A stretch of 64,000 bases of DNA from an uncultured Clostridia bacterium. GTDB taxonomy: Bacteria; Bacillota; Clostridia; Christensenellales; CAG-138. The notes under the pieces are model-generated. The model worked only from the letters and a program-made list of their open reading frames with translations. It searched no databases and was not told the DNA's origin. A program made the translations under genes and the position numbers. Below, in pieces: positions 32,512 through 41,165 of the stretch; position 1 is the first letter of the stretch, and each line of letters starts with the position of its first letter. The stretch lies in contig CAKTYT010000004.1 in the NCBI GenBank assembly GCA_934633695.1, positions 14,596 to 78,595 on the forward strand, given 5' to 3'.

Positions 32512-32543
32512 AAGGGGTACTTCAAAGTCGGAGTACCCCTTCT
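32512..32543. terminator. Bidirectional terminator between DUF362 and cysteine desulfidase genes
   Basis: AAGGGGTACT / AGTACCCCTT stem with a short loop between convergent genes, with T- and A-rich flanks. Confidence 0.8.
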
Positions 32544-32555
32544 GCTTTATATGAA

Positions 32556-33839
32556 TTAGTCTTCAGTCATGATTCGGATGATCTCTTTATCGGTTTCCCT
32601 CATGCCGTCGCGGCCGAGTCTGCCGACATTTTCAATCGTACCTTCGACACAGTTTGAGACAATGCCGTCACCGGCACAGAAGCAGGAACCGTTAAGGTAC
32701 ATGCTGTAGCCGAGAAGTCCCGCATTGACGGCAGCGGCGATCTTCCCCGCACAGGAGGCCTTTGCACCATCGCAAACAACGCCAGAAACAATGGCCAGGG
32801 CATTGATAAGTGTCTGCGAAATTGCATCATAGTCACCGCCCATTAGGTAGGCAATGCCGGCCGCTGCACCGCAGCCCGCACTGATCGCACCGCAGAAAGC
32901 AGAGAGGCGACCGATCCACGACTTTTGGTGAATCGTTATGAGATCGGAAAGAATGACAGCACGAATCAATTCTTCTTCGGTTTTGCCATATTCCTTTGCG
33001 TATTCAATGACGGGGAGAGAGGCGGTCATGCCCTGATTTCCGCTGCCGGAAACAATGATAACGGGCAGCTCGCAACCGTTCATTCTTGCATCACTGCCTG
33101 CCGCAGGTGCAGCCATTGCACGGAACTTTATGTCATTGCCATAGGTTTTGATGAGAATCCTGCCGACGTTTGCACCATAGTCGTGGGAAAGACCCTCCTT
33201 TGATATCGCAGAGTTGTACTGAATCTGTCTGCGAATGGTGTCGCCTATGTCTTCAAGGTCAACGGTGTTTGCAAAGTCAATGATTCCTTCGATCGTCATG
33301 ACATCTTTTTCTGTCACGACGCCGTCGTTTCCTTCGAACGTTACGCTGTCGGGAGCATAGACGACTTTGCCGTTCTTCTCTATAAGGACAATGTTTGTGT
33401 GATAATCGGTTATGCGTATCCGGACGTATTCTTCCTTATGATAGAGAGTCATGTCAATGTCGAACACAAGGTCATTATCGGCAGGGCGTATGGCTATCGG
33501 GCAAACGGCAAGAAACTCACGCATTGCCGAACGGCCGTTGTCATCAACCTCTGCGATGACTTCAAGAATCTTTTCATCGTCGCCTGCTGCAATACCTGCC
33601 GCCGCCGCTGCTGCGATGCCGCGCATTCCACCTGTATTCGGAACAATAACGCTTTTGACATTCTTGATTATGTTTCCGCTGACTGTTATTTCAACACGGT
33701 CGGGAATATTCCCAAGCACCTTTCGTCCTCTTGCTGCCGCAAATGCAATTGCAATCGGCTCTGTACAGCCTGCCGCAGGGACAAGCTCTGACTTCAGGAC
33801 GTCGATGTAGGATCTGTACTGTTTCTCATTCTTGTTCAC
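32556..33839 (-). CDS. L-cysteine desulfidase / serine dehydratase-alpha family protein (CyuA-like)
   Basis: A 427-residue cytosolic protein of the CyuA/UPF0597 family, which uses an oxygen-sensitive [4Fe-4S] cluster to break L-cysteine into H2S, ammonia and pyruvate. Visible signatures are PAAGCTEPIAIAFAAA at the N-terminus, SGNIIKNVKSVIVPNTGGMRG, SGSGNQGMTASLPV, and the cysteines in FCGAISAGCGAAAG and CDGAKASCAGK expected to bind the cluster. The start is a GTG (33839) with a distant AAAGGA. It stands alone, convergent with the DUF362 gene. Substrate preference, cysteine or serine, is not decidable here. Confidence 0.9.
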   Translation of the reverse strand: MNKNEKQYRSYIDVLKSELVPAAGCTEPIAIAFAAARGRKVLGNIPDRVEITVSGNIIKNVKSVIVPNTGGMRGIAAAAAAGIAAGDDEKILEVIAEVDDNGRSAMREFLAVCPIAIRPADNDLVFDIDMTLYHKEEYVRIRITDYHTNIVLIEKNGKVVYAPDSVTFEGNDGVVTEKDVMTIEGIIDFANTVDLEDIGDTIRRQIQYNSAISKEGLSHDYGANVGRILIKTYGNDIKFRAMAAPAAGSDARMNGCELPVIIVSGSGNQGMTASLPVIEYAKEYGKTEEELIRAVILSDLITIHQKSWIGRLSAFCGAISAGCGAAAGIAYLMGGDYDAISQTLINALAIVSGVVCDGAKASCAGKIAAAVNAGLLGYSMYLNGSCFCAGDGIVSNCVEGTIENVGRLGRDGMRETDKEIIRIMTED

Positions 33840-33961
33840 AGCTCGAAAACTTTCCTTTCAAATTCAAGCTTAATTCGCCGCACATATTTTAACATGCTTC
33901 GACCTATTATGCAAGGGGAAATGCCTTACAGCCACCAACAAAATTACAAAAGCAACACAGC

Positions 33962-33989
33962 AAAAGAGCAATCCCTTTCGGAACTGCTC
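33962..33989 (-). terminator. Terminator of the rpsF-ssb-rpsR operon
   Basis: Minus-strand stem GAGCAGTTCC / GGGATTGCTC (two wobble pairs) with a GAAA tetraloop, then TTTT. Confidence 0.8.
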
Positions 33990-34036
33990 CTTTGCCAAAC
34001 CTTTATGAAAAAACTTCGTCTATGTCGATAAATAAA

Positions 34037-34279
34037 TCAGTCCTGGATGTAGGGCAGAAGTGCGACCTGACGAGCGGACTTAATTGCAGATGCCAATGCC
34101 CTCTGGTGCTCAGCACAAACGCCGCTCATACGGCGGGGCATGATCTTGCCGCGTTCGGTGATGAACTTACGCAGCTTGGCAGTATCCTTATAGTCAATAT
34201 GTTCAGCCTTGTCAACGCAGAACTGGCAGACTTTACGCCTGGACTTTCTGGGACGGGGTCTCATTTTGCGGTCTTCCAT
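34037..34279 (-). CDS. rpsR: 30S ribosomal protein S18
   Basis: 80 residues. S18 sits next to S6 on the small-subunit platform. The conserved core DYKDTAKLRKFITERGKIMPRRMSG is clear. It is a C+ (zinc-type) S18: CQFC and CAEH supply four ligands. Last gene of rpsF-ssb-rpsR. Confidence 0.98.
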   Translation of the reverse strand: MEDRKMRPRPRKSRRKVCQFCVDKAEHIDYKDTAKLRKFITERGKIMPRRMSGVCAEHQRALASAIKSARQVALLPYIQD

Positions 34280-34300
34280 TGAAATACTCCTTTCGCAAAC

Positions 34301-34879
34301 TTAGAACGGTAAATCGGCATCAGAAACCTCTGTGAAGCCATCAGGACCATTGTCACCGCGGCCAAAGGGGGATCCGTTCAAATCATTGCCGCCGAGAGCC
34401 GGACCATCCTGCCAACTGTTGGAAGGTCTCGCAGCAGACTGCTGTCCTTGGACATTTTGCTGCGGATAGCTCGGCCGGTTAAAGCCCTGCTGGGGTTGAA
34501 AACCGGGGGCCGACTGATAAATCTGACCGGGCTGATAACCCTGAACCTGACCTGAAGTTTCGCCTTTGGGCGAAAGGAACTCGATCTCGTCCGCCGTAAC
34601 CTCGAGAGAAACGCGGGTCGTACCGTCTTTTGCCTCGTATGTACGAGCGGAAAGCTCACCGATGACGGAAATTTTCTTGCCTTTGGAGAGAAATTTTGAG
34701 CAAGTTTCACCGAGCTGCCTCCAAGCAGTGATGCGGAAGAAGTCGGTCTGCCTTTCTCCATTTGCAGAGGCAAAACGTCTGTTGACGGCGATAGTCATTG
34801 CACAAACGCTGATTCCGTTCGGAGTGGTCCTCAATTCAGGGTCGGATGTAAGGTTGCCGATTAGAAAAATTTTGTTCAT
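34301..34879 (-). CDS. ssb: Single-stranded DNA-binding protein
   Basis: 192 residues. An N-terminal OB fold (about 1-110: MNKIFLIGNLTSDPELRTTPNG, FFRITAWRQLGE) binds ssDNA as a tetramer. A Gln/Gly/Pro/Asn-rich linker precedes the acidic tip EVSDADLPF, which recruits repair and replication partners. It sits between rpsF and rpsR, the standard Firmicutes order. Confidence 0.98.
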   Translation of the reverse strand: MNKIFLIGNLTSDPELRTTPNGISVCAMTIAVNRRFASANGERQTDFFRITAWRQLGETCSKFLSKGKKISVIGELSARTYEAKDGTTRVSLEVTADEIEFLSPKGETSGQVQGYQPGQIYQSAPGFQPQQGFNRPSYPQQNVQGQQSAARPSNSWQDGPALGGNDLNGSPFGRGDNGPDGFTEVSDADLPF

Positions 34880-34899
34880 TATAAATCCTTTCTCAGAAC

Positions 34900-35187
34900 T
34901 TATGCATGATGACGGGTGACTTTATAACGCATGATGCGTTCGTCGTTCTTGAGGTTACGCTCAAGTTCTGCGGGCAGGTCAGCGGGACCGTTGAACACTA
35001 CCAGAACATAGTAACCTTCCGTATTATAATCGATGGTGTATGCAAGGCGACGCTTGCCCCATTCATCGACGTTTTCGATTTCACCGCCGTTTGCAGTGAT
35101 GATACCGCTGAACTTTGCGACTGTGGATGCTGTATCCTCCTCATTAAGCTCAGGCACGATAACGTACAGACTTTCGTACTTATTCAC
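34900..35187 (-). CDS. rpsF: 30S ribosomal protein S6
   Basis: 95 residues with the S6 signature segments YESLYVIVPELNEED, GKRRLAYTIDYNTEGYYVLV and ELERNLKNDERIMRYKVTR. The start is a GTG at 35187 with a near-perfect AAGGAGGTGA site 5 nt upstream. S6 pairs with S18 on the platform, and the S6:S18 dimer may repress this operon through the hairpin in the leader. Confidence 0.98.
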   Translation of the reverse strand: MNKYESLYVIVPELNEEDTASTVAKFSGIITANGGEIENVDEWGKRRLAYTIDYNTEGYYVLVVFNGPADLPAELERNLKNDERIMRYKVTRHHA

Positions 35188-35206
35188 TTAATTCACCTCC
35201 TTATGG

Positions 35207-35236
35207 ACTCCCGGCTCCGCACAGGGCGGAGCAAGT
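35207..35236 (-). ncRNA. Candidate S6:S18 autoregulatory leader motif
   Basis: In the rpsF leader, GCUCCGC pairs with GCGGAGC around a 5-nt loop, and ACUU pairs with GAGU below it, leaving a 3-nt C/G bulge on the 3' side. This is the layout known for the S6:S18 mRNA motif, whose bulged CCG mimics the rRNA site. It lies between promoter and ribosome site of rpsF. Confidence 0.6.
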
Positions 35237-35252
35237 ATGGTGTTGGCATATT

Positions 35253-35282
35253 ATTATAACACATGCAGACAATGGAACGCAA
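35253..35282 (-). promoter_or_regulatory. Promoter of rpsF-ssb-rpsR
   Basis: Minus strand TTGCGT (35277-35282), 18-bp spacer, TATAAT (35253-35258). Confidence 0.65.
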
Positions 35283-35459
35283 GCGGATTTTGAAGAAAAA
35301 ACAAAATATATTCTCGCACGTCATTCTCACGAATTTAAAAGGAAGGAGGGGTTGAAAGAAGGGGGGGTCTGCGATATAATTAACTAGAGACAAAATTGTC
35401 CGAAAAAACCGATGCATCCGTATCGGTAAACAAGAAATTAACAACTATGAGGTAGAATC

Positions 35460-36467
35460 ATGCAGTACATTACTTTGGGAAGAACCGGACTCGAGGTATC
35501 GAGAGTCGGTTTCGGAGGAATACCGATTCAGCGAATCGAAAAGGAAAGTGCAGTCGGTTTGATTGATGCTTTGATTGAGACCGGCGTCAACTACATCGAC
35601 ACGGCGAGGGGATACACTGTCAGCGAGGAGTGGATTGGAAATGCGATTGAAGGCAGACGTGATAAATTCATCCTTGCGACAAAAAGTATGCAGAGAACTG
35701 CCGAGGGTATGAAAAAAGACATAGAGATCAGTCTCGGCAACCTCCGCACGGATTACATTGACCTTTACCAAGTGCACAATCCGAGCATGGAACAGCTTGA
35801 CACTGTTGTTGGTGAAGGCGGTGCTCTCTCGGCCCTGCTTGAAGCCAAAGCAGAGGGGAAAATCGGTCACATAGGTATTACTGCTCATTCTCTCACCGTA
35901 TTTGAGAGAGCGTTGGAACTTGATTGGGTAGAGACGATAATGTTTCCTTACAATATCGTTGAAACCCAGTGTGAAAAGCTGCTTGAAAGGTGCAGCGAAC
36001 GCGGCGTTGGTTTCATTGCAATGAAGCCAATGGCAGGCGGTGCCATTGAGGACGGAGAAGCGGCAATGCGTTTTCTCGTGACGAACCCGTTTGTTACGGT
36101 TGTCATACCCGGAATGTATAATCCGGACGAGGTTAAAGCAAACGTAAAATCGGGTAGCGACCTTTCGGAGCTTACCGGGGACGAAAAAACGAGGATCAAT
36201 GCCATTCGCTCCACACTGACCGGCAATTTCTGCCGCAGGTGCAATTACTGTGCCCCCTGCACTGTCGGCATCAGCATTCCAAACGTTTTTCTCTTTGCCG
36301 GCTACCTTGAGCGTTACGGACTTGAGGGTTGGGCAAAAGACCGATACAAGACACTTGCCGTCAAGGCGAGTGCATGTATTGGCTGCGGTGAATGCGAGAA
36401 GCGATGTCCATATGGACTGCCGATTCGATCCATGCTGAAAAAATGTGCGGAGGAGTTCGGAGAATAA
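35460..36467 (+). CDS. Aldo/keto reductase with C-terminal 4Fe-4S ferredoxin module
   Basis: 335 residues. An AKR barrel (about 1-265) has the catalytic residues Asp and Tyr in NYIDTARGYTVSE, Lys in ILATKS and His in LYQVHNP. An Fe-S extension follows (about 265-335): CRRCNYCAPC and CIGCGECEKRCPYG. This class of predicted oxidoreductase is common in anaerobes and may pass electrons between NAD(P)H and ferredoxin-type donors; the substrate is unknown. GAGGT precedes the ATG. A two-component system follows 52 nt downstream and may be co-transcribed. Confidence 0.9.
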   Translation: MQYITLGRTGLEVSRVGFGGIPIQRIEKESAVGLIDALIETGVNYIDTARGYTVSEEWIGNAIEGRRDKFILATKSMQRTAEGMKKDIEISLGNLRTDYIDLYQVHNPSMEQLDTVVGEGGALSALLEAKAEGKIGHIGITAHSLTVFERALELDWVETIMFPYNIVETQCEKLLERCSERGVGFIAMKPMAGGAIEDGEAAMRFLVTNPFVTVVIPGMYNPDEVKANVKSGSDLSELTGDEKTRINAIRSTLTGNFCRRCNYCAPCTVGISIPNVFLFAGYLERYGLEGWAKDRYKTLAVKASACIGCGECEKRCPYGLPIRSMLKKCAEEFGE

Positions 36468-36519
36468 GCTTGCAGCACCCCATGGTTTTGCACTGAAAAC
36501 TATTGATTGGAATTGGGAT

Positions 36520-37182
36520 ATGATAAGGATACTGATTGTTGAAGACGACAGAGACATTGCAAGGCTCATCAAAATTGCCCTTGACAATGCAGGTTACTCC
36601 GCTGATATTGCATGCGACGGTGCAGAAGGGGCGGATATGCTCGAAAGGAAATCGTATAATCTTGTCTTGCTCGACATCATGATGCCGAATGTTGACGGGT
36701 TTGAATTGTTTTCCTACATCAAAGAATACAAAACTCCGGTCATATTTATAACAGCGAGAGGCGGAATTGAAGACAAGACGAAAGCGTTTAGAATGGGTGC
36801 GGACGATTTTCTTGTAAAGCCGTTTGAAATCGAGGAACTGATCCTCCGCGTTGAGAACGTTCTGAGGCACTATGGTTATGCAGATTCGAACTTCACGATA
36901 AAGAATCTCGAAGTCAACGTTGCAAAACGAATGGTGAAAAAAGATGGAGTCGAGGTTCCGTTGACGTATAAGGAGTTTGACCTTTTGATACTTTTGTACC
37001 ACAACCGCAATGCAGCGTTGAACAGGTATGTTATGTACGACAAAATCTGGGGAGATGAGCAGACGGACAACAGCAGAACGCTGGATATTCACATAAGAAG
37101 ATTGCGGCAAAAACTTGACCTTGATAATGAGATTAAAACCGTGTTCAAAGTGGGTTACATGCTCAAAACGGAGGAAGATTGA
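36520..37182 (+). CDS. OmpR-family response regulator
   Basis: 220 residues. Receiver: acidic pocket VEDDRD, phosphoacceptor Asp in LLDIMMPNVDG, Lys in VKPFE. Winged helix: DNSRTLDIHIRRLRQKL. The ATG at 36520 has a poor ribosome site, suggesting low expression or coupling to upstream translation. Its stop overlaps the TTG start of the kinase. Output is unknown; it pairs with the kinase at 37179. Confidence 0.92.
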   Translation: MIRILIVEDDRDIARLIKIALDNAGYSADIACDGAEGADMLERKSYNLVLLDIMMPNVDGFELFSYIKEYKTPVIFITARGGIEDKTKAFRMGADDFLVKPFEIEELILRVENVLRHYGYADSNFTIKNLEVNVAKRMVKKDGVEVPLTYKEFDLLILLYHNRNAALNRYVMYDKIWGDEQTDNSRTLDIHIRRLRQKLDLDNEIKTVFKVGYMLKTEED

Positions 37183-38525
37183 AGTTTTCGTTCAAATTAG
37201 TGTGTGCAATGGTCATAATCGTGGTGCTGGCTCTCTCATTTGGGGGCAGCACCATGCTTTGGGCGAACTATCAGGCGGAGCTGACCGGTGCAATTGAACG
37301 TTCGATTGCTTCGCATCAGCTCAGCTGTTATTTTGTTGAATACAAGTTGCTCGAGGATAATTTGAAGAGCGAGAGCTTTTCAGCCGAACGGATTGCTTCG
37401 CACATGCGGCTCATTGCCGGAGGAGAACAGAACAGTTATGCCAAAATCATCTATAAGGGCAAAGAGGTTTATTCAAATACCGATTACGACCTGAGCTTTT
37501 CAGTCGAAGAGGGATATTCAATTCAAAAAATCGACAAGAAATATATACTCGGAACAAAAACGAAGCTCGACTATTCGGATGGCTCGTGTTGTCTCGTCAA
37601 CGGATACGATATTACGGAAGTGTTTGCTGAACGTAGGCGTCAGTACGGCACATATTGCTTTATTTTAATTTCAGTAAGCTGTGTTGCGGCTCTCGCTGCA
37701 TGGGTGACATCGTACTTCCTGACAAAACGCATAAAGCTATTATGCAAAACAAGTGAGCGGATTGCAGAAGGTGAGTACGATTTGCGTGCCGATGAGGGCG
37801 GAGATGACGAAATCTCAGCTCTTGCCAAACGGACAAACTATATGGTAGAGGCATTGCAGGGCGAGATCAGCAGACGTTCGGCATTTGTCGCCGACTTTTC
37901 ACATGAACTTAAGACTCCAATGACTTCGATGATAGGATATTCGGATATATTGAGGAGCAGGGTCTGCACAGATGAAGAAAAATACATGTATGCAGATGCA
38001 ATTTACCGCAATTGCCGAAGACTCGAAACGCTCTCGGGTAAAATGATGGAGCTGCTTGCCCTATCAGAAAGCAGAATAAGCCTTAAAACTACGAATATCC
38101 GCAGCATAAGAAACCGTTTTAAGCGGCTGTTTTTTGATAAGACGCAGGTAGAAACTGAATTTGAACAGTGTGCCGTTATCGCTGATGAGGAGTTGATATT
38201 GACAGTGCTGAGAAACCTGTCGGATAATGCGATAAAAGCTTCAACAGCAGGGGAAAAGATCCGTATTGTCGGGCGAAAATTGCCGATAGGCTACCGGATA
38301 AGCGTTATCGACCACGGAAAGGGTATGACGGCGGAACAGCTCAGTCACGCAACGGACCCATTTTTTAAGGGCGATAAATCCCGCTCATCGCAAGGGGCGG
38401 GTATTGGGCTGAGTATATGCAAAAGGATCTGTGAGCTTCACGGAACGGAACTTATGTTTGACAGTGTCCTCGGAGAGGGTACGACAGTTTCGTTTGTGCT
38501 GGAGGTGGCGAACGATGAAGAATAA
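37179..38525 (+). CDS. Sensor histidine kinase
   Basis: 448 residues from a TTG that overlaps the regulator stop (TTGA), with GGAGG just upstream. Membrane segment 1 lies at about 5-30, the extracytoplasmic sensor at about 30-155, and segment 2 at about 160-182. HAMP (about 183-235), HisKA with the phosphoacceptor in FSHELKTPMTS, and HATPase with NLSDNAIKAS and GAGIGLSICKRI follow. It phosphorylates the regulator at 36520. The stimulus is not known. The next gene starts 11 nt inside its 3' end. Confidence 0.92.
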   Translation: MKFSFKLVCAMVIIVVLALSFGGSTMLWANYQAELTGAIERSIASHQLSCYFVEYKLLEDNLKSESFSAERIASHMRLIAGGEQNSYAKIIYKGKEVYSNTDYDLSFSVEEGYSIQKIDKKYILGTKTKLDYSDGSCCLVNGYDITEVFAERRRQYGTYCFILISVSCVAALAAWVTSYFLTKRIKLLCKTSERIAEGEYDLRADEGGDDEISALAKRTNYMVEALQGEISRRSAFVADFSHELKTPMTSMIGYSDILRSRVCTDEEKYMYADAIYRNCRRLETLSGKMMELLALSESRISLKTTNIRSIRNRFKRLFFDKTQVETEFEQCAVIADEELILTVLRNLSDNAIKASTAGEKIRIVGRKLPIGYRISVIDHGKGMTAEQLSHATDPFFKGDKSRSSQGAGIGLSICKRICELHGTELMFDSVLGEGTTVSFVLEVANDEE

Positions 38526-39405
38526 ACGCAAAATCACACTGATAACAGTCGGAATTTCGGTATGCCTGATTTTTGCAGCACTTTTGCCGTATGCCATTTT
38601 CTCACATGTTGATTCACGGCTGATGAGCGGAAAAATTACCGGAAGTGAACGCGATAAGCCGCAATTTGTTGCGGATGATGTGCTGATCGTACGCAACTCG
38701 AAAAAGCATTTGAGCTATGCGGGCGAAGTTTTCTTCACCTACGATGAGTATGGAGATGTTTACGTTAATGCAGTTGATTTCATTCGCTTTTTTTGTGACC
38801 ACAGCAACAGTCAAGTCGGAAGACTGTTTGAAAAGCTCCTTGAGGCAGAGCCTGATCAAATAAATCGTGTGTTGAGCCGTGTGAGAAGCCTTGTAAGCGG
38901 CTTTCTAACAGGAATGGAAGGTATTCGCGAAAGAGCAAAGTATGATCGTGAAGTATTATACGATATGCTTGATCGAACTGTATTCAACTGGATCTACGAT
39001 TTGCCAGCGGCAAGTCTAGGCTACGGAGTTGGCTTTCGCAAAGGAAAATTATATGAAAGCCCTGAAGTCGTCGGCGTCCCATTCAGGTTTTCATACAGCC
39101 TTGATGACGAGACGGGTAAGCTGTATTCATTCGAAGCGGAATTTCTCAATATTGATTCGAAAATCCAGCTGCCGACGGACGCAGAGAGAATTGATATGAT
39201 GCGTGAGTATTGCAAGTACCTTGAAATTGATACCATGGACGACTGGGTGACGGTTGGGAGCGGTAAATCGCTGAGGCTCTATTCGGAAAAGCTCGATATT
39301 TACATCAAGTGTCATTGTGTGCTGACTAATAAGATATCAAGCAGTCTGTACATTGAAATCGGCTTATCAAATGACAGGTACGAGATACCGAATGGAATCG
39401 GATAA
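38515..39405 (+). CDS. Membrane-anchored extracytoplasmic protein of unknown function, tied to two-component system
   Basis: 296 residues. One N-terminal membrane segment (about 7-27) with a short cytoplasmic lead leaves the remaining ~265 residues outside the membrane. I recognise no family. GGAGGTGG precedes the ATG, which lies inside the end of the kinase gene, so translation is coupled. By analogy with other three-gene two-component loci it may modulate the kinase or be its effector; this is inference. Confidence 0.75.
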   Translation: MKNKRKITLITVGISVCLIFAALLPYAIFSHVDSRLMSGKITGSERDKPQFVADDVLIVRNSKKHLSYAGEVFFTYDEYGDVYVNAVDFIRFFCDHSNSQVGRLFEKLLEAEPDQINRVLSRVRSLVSGFLTGMEGIRERAKYDREVLYDMLDRTVFNWIYDLPAASLGYGVGFRKGKLYESPEVVGVPFRFSYSLDDETGKLYSFEAEFLNIDSKIQLPTDAERIDMMREYCKYLEIDTMDDWVTVGSGKSLRLYSEKLDIYIKCHCVLTNKISSSLYIEIGLSNDRYEIPNGIG

Positions 39406-39557
39406 ACTGTGAAATCAGTTTTTCTGACCGGGAATGAGAATTTACCGACAGCTTTTGGCAGAGCATGACTGTCAATAAGTACTGCGAGCGTTTTGCAGAC
39501 CGGAAGGAACGGTTTACGATGAGTTCGGAGTCAGCGATGCAGAATACGACGATTTTC

Positions 39558-39607
39558 AAAAATACTGCCGAGGACAGCAATTGTACCTGCGGCAGTATTT
39601 TATTTTG
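39558..39607. terminator. Bidirectional terminator before the MATE gene
   Basis: AAAATACTGCCG / CGGCAGTATTTT stem with a 19-nt loop between convergent genes. The 39406-39557 stretch before it shows nothing convincing; one frame there looks slightly protein-like (possible remnant). Confidence 0.75.
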
Positions 39608-39609
39608 CG

Positions 39610-41007
39610 TCAATCATTCACAATATTCCGCAGCCACTTGTTACTCTTCACAAAGAAGAATCCTATCACGCACTTTATGACTTCAACAAACGTGCAGACG
39701 GCAAACATGGGAACTATGGGAATTGAAGTGAATCGGGCGAGGACGAATGCAATGGGAAGGCAGATAATCAAGACATAGCAGCTGTCGAACAGCATGGTGA
39801 TTTTTGTCTGACCGCCCGAACGCAGCGTGAAATAGCAGGCGTGCGTGAAGGCATTAAGCGGCATGGCAGCTGCACAAATTTTTAGGAAAGCGGAGGCAAG
39901 GGATCTCACCTCGTCGGAAGTCTTGTAGAGCTGAGGAATTGCACCTGAAAGCAGGAACAGTAGTGCTCCGAGAATGAAGCAGCCGGAGACGCTGAGTGCG
40001 ATGATTTTGTTGTCGGTGTCTTTTGCTTCTTCAAACTTGTTTGCACCAAGCAAATTCCCAACGATAATGCCGATGCTCGAACCTATCGACATGAAAACAA
40101 CGTTGAAAAGGTTCGAAGCAGTGCTTGAAATATTGACGGCAGCGACGGCGGCGAGTCCGCGAGTTGAATAACACTGATTGAGCCAAGAAATGCCGGCGGA
40201 CCACAATGCCTCGTTGAGGAGGAGCGGAGTGCCTTTGACGGCAATGCCTTTCAAAAGCTCCTTTGGAATATAGAGCGATTTGAGGACTCCGGTAAAGAAC
40301 GGGAAACGAACTCTGTTGCGAAGTGCAAAAATCAGTATGATTGCAAGCTCAACAAAACGCGAAAGTACCGTTGCGATAGCAGCACCCGCAACGCCGAGGA
40401 CTGGGAAGCCGAGCTTGCCGAAAATCAGAAAGTAATTGAACACGAGATTGACGAGGACGGCAGAACCGCTTGCAATCATGGGTACGACAGTTTCTCCGGT
40501 TTCCCGCAAGGACGAGGCATAGCATTGCGCGAGTGCGTACGGGAAAAGACCGAACAGCATAATAACCATGTATTCGGAACCATAACGAAGCGTTGCGGCA
40601 AGGTCTCCATCCTGACTTCCTTCGTGCAGGAAGAGTGAGATCAGCCTTTCACCGAAAATACTGAGAACTGCTACGCCGATAACGGACAGCACCGTCACGA
40701 GGATCAGCTTTGCACGCAGAACATAGCGAAGACCGTTGTTGTCCTTTCTGCCGGAAAACTGGGCTCCGAAGATGCCGATTCCGGAAAGCCCGCCGAAAAC
40801 ACAGAGGTTGAAGACGAAAATGAGCTGGTTTGAAATTGCAACACCGCTCATCTGCTCTGTTCCGATTCTGCCGACCATAAGGTTGTCCAAAACACTGACG
40901 AATTGGGTTATTCCGCTTTGGATCATGACAGGCAGTGCTATTGCTAAAACGGACATATAAAATGCTTTTGTTCCAATCAGTTTCTTGAAGACGGGTTTCA
41001 ATTCCAT
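39610..41007 (-). CDS. MATE-family multidrug/Na+ antiporter
   Basis: 465 residues with twelve predicted membrane segments in two halves, each opening with the MATE pattern (SVLAIALPVMIQSGITQFVSVLDNLMVGRIG and, in the second half, LFNVVFMSIGSSIGIIVGNLLGANK, each visible in parts). MATE proteins export cationic drugs or metabolites in exchange for Na+ or H+. AGGAGGTAA precedes the ATG. It stands alone; the substrate is unknown. Confidence 0.92.
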   Translation of the reverse strand: MELKPVFKKLIGTKAFYMSVLAIALPVMIQSGITQFVSVLDNLMVGRIGTEQMSGVAISNQLIFVFNLCVFGGLSGIGIFGAQFSGRKDNNGLRYVLRAKLILVTVLSVIGVAVLSIFGERLISLFLHEGSQDGDLAATLRYGSEYMVIMLFGLFPYALAQCYASSLRETGETVVPMIASGSAVLVNLVFNYFLIFGKLGFPVLGVAGAAIATVLSRFVELAIILIFALRNRVRFPFFTGVLKSLYIPKELLKGIAVKGTPLLLNEALWSAGISWLNQCYSTRGLAAVAAVNISSTASNLFNVVFMSIGSSIGIIVGNLLGANKFEEAKDTDNKIIALSVSGCFILGALLFLLSGAIPQLYKTSDEVRSLASAFLKICAAAMPLNAFTHACYFTLRSGGQTKITMLFDSCYVLIICLPIAFVLARFTSIPIVPMFAVCTFVEVIKCVIGFFFVKSNKWLRNIVND

Positions 41008-41083
41008 TTACCTCCTAAATTACAGGAATAAATGCAATTCTATCACAAAAACGGAGAAAATTCAACACTGTTTGACTGCGGGA

Positions 41084-41112
41084 TTGACATGTGGAAACAT
41101 TTGCGATATACT
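41084..41112 (+). promoter_or_regulatory. Promoter of the M18 aminopeptidase gene
   Basis: TTGACA (41084-41089), 17-bp spacer, TATACT (41107-41112). A 7-bp hairpin TTCCCGA / TCGGGAA (41136-41152) runs directly into the Shine-Dalgarno at 41151-41157. Confidence 0.8.
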
Positions 41113-41165
41113 TTAATCATCATTAAAAAGGAAGGTTCCCGATTTTCGGGAAGGAGGACGGACAT

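Noticed and set aside
35445..36587. 380-codon minus-strand open frame
   Set aside because: Antisense to the Fe-S aldo/keto reductase, whose catalytic and cluster motifs are intact.
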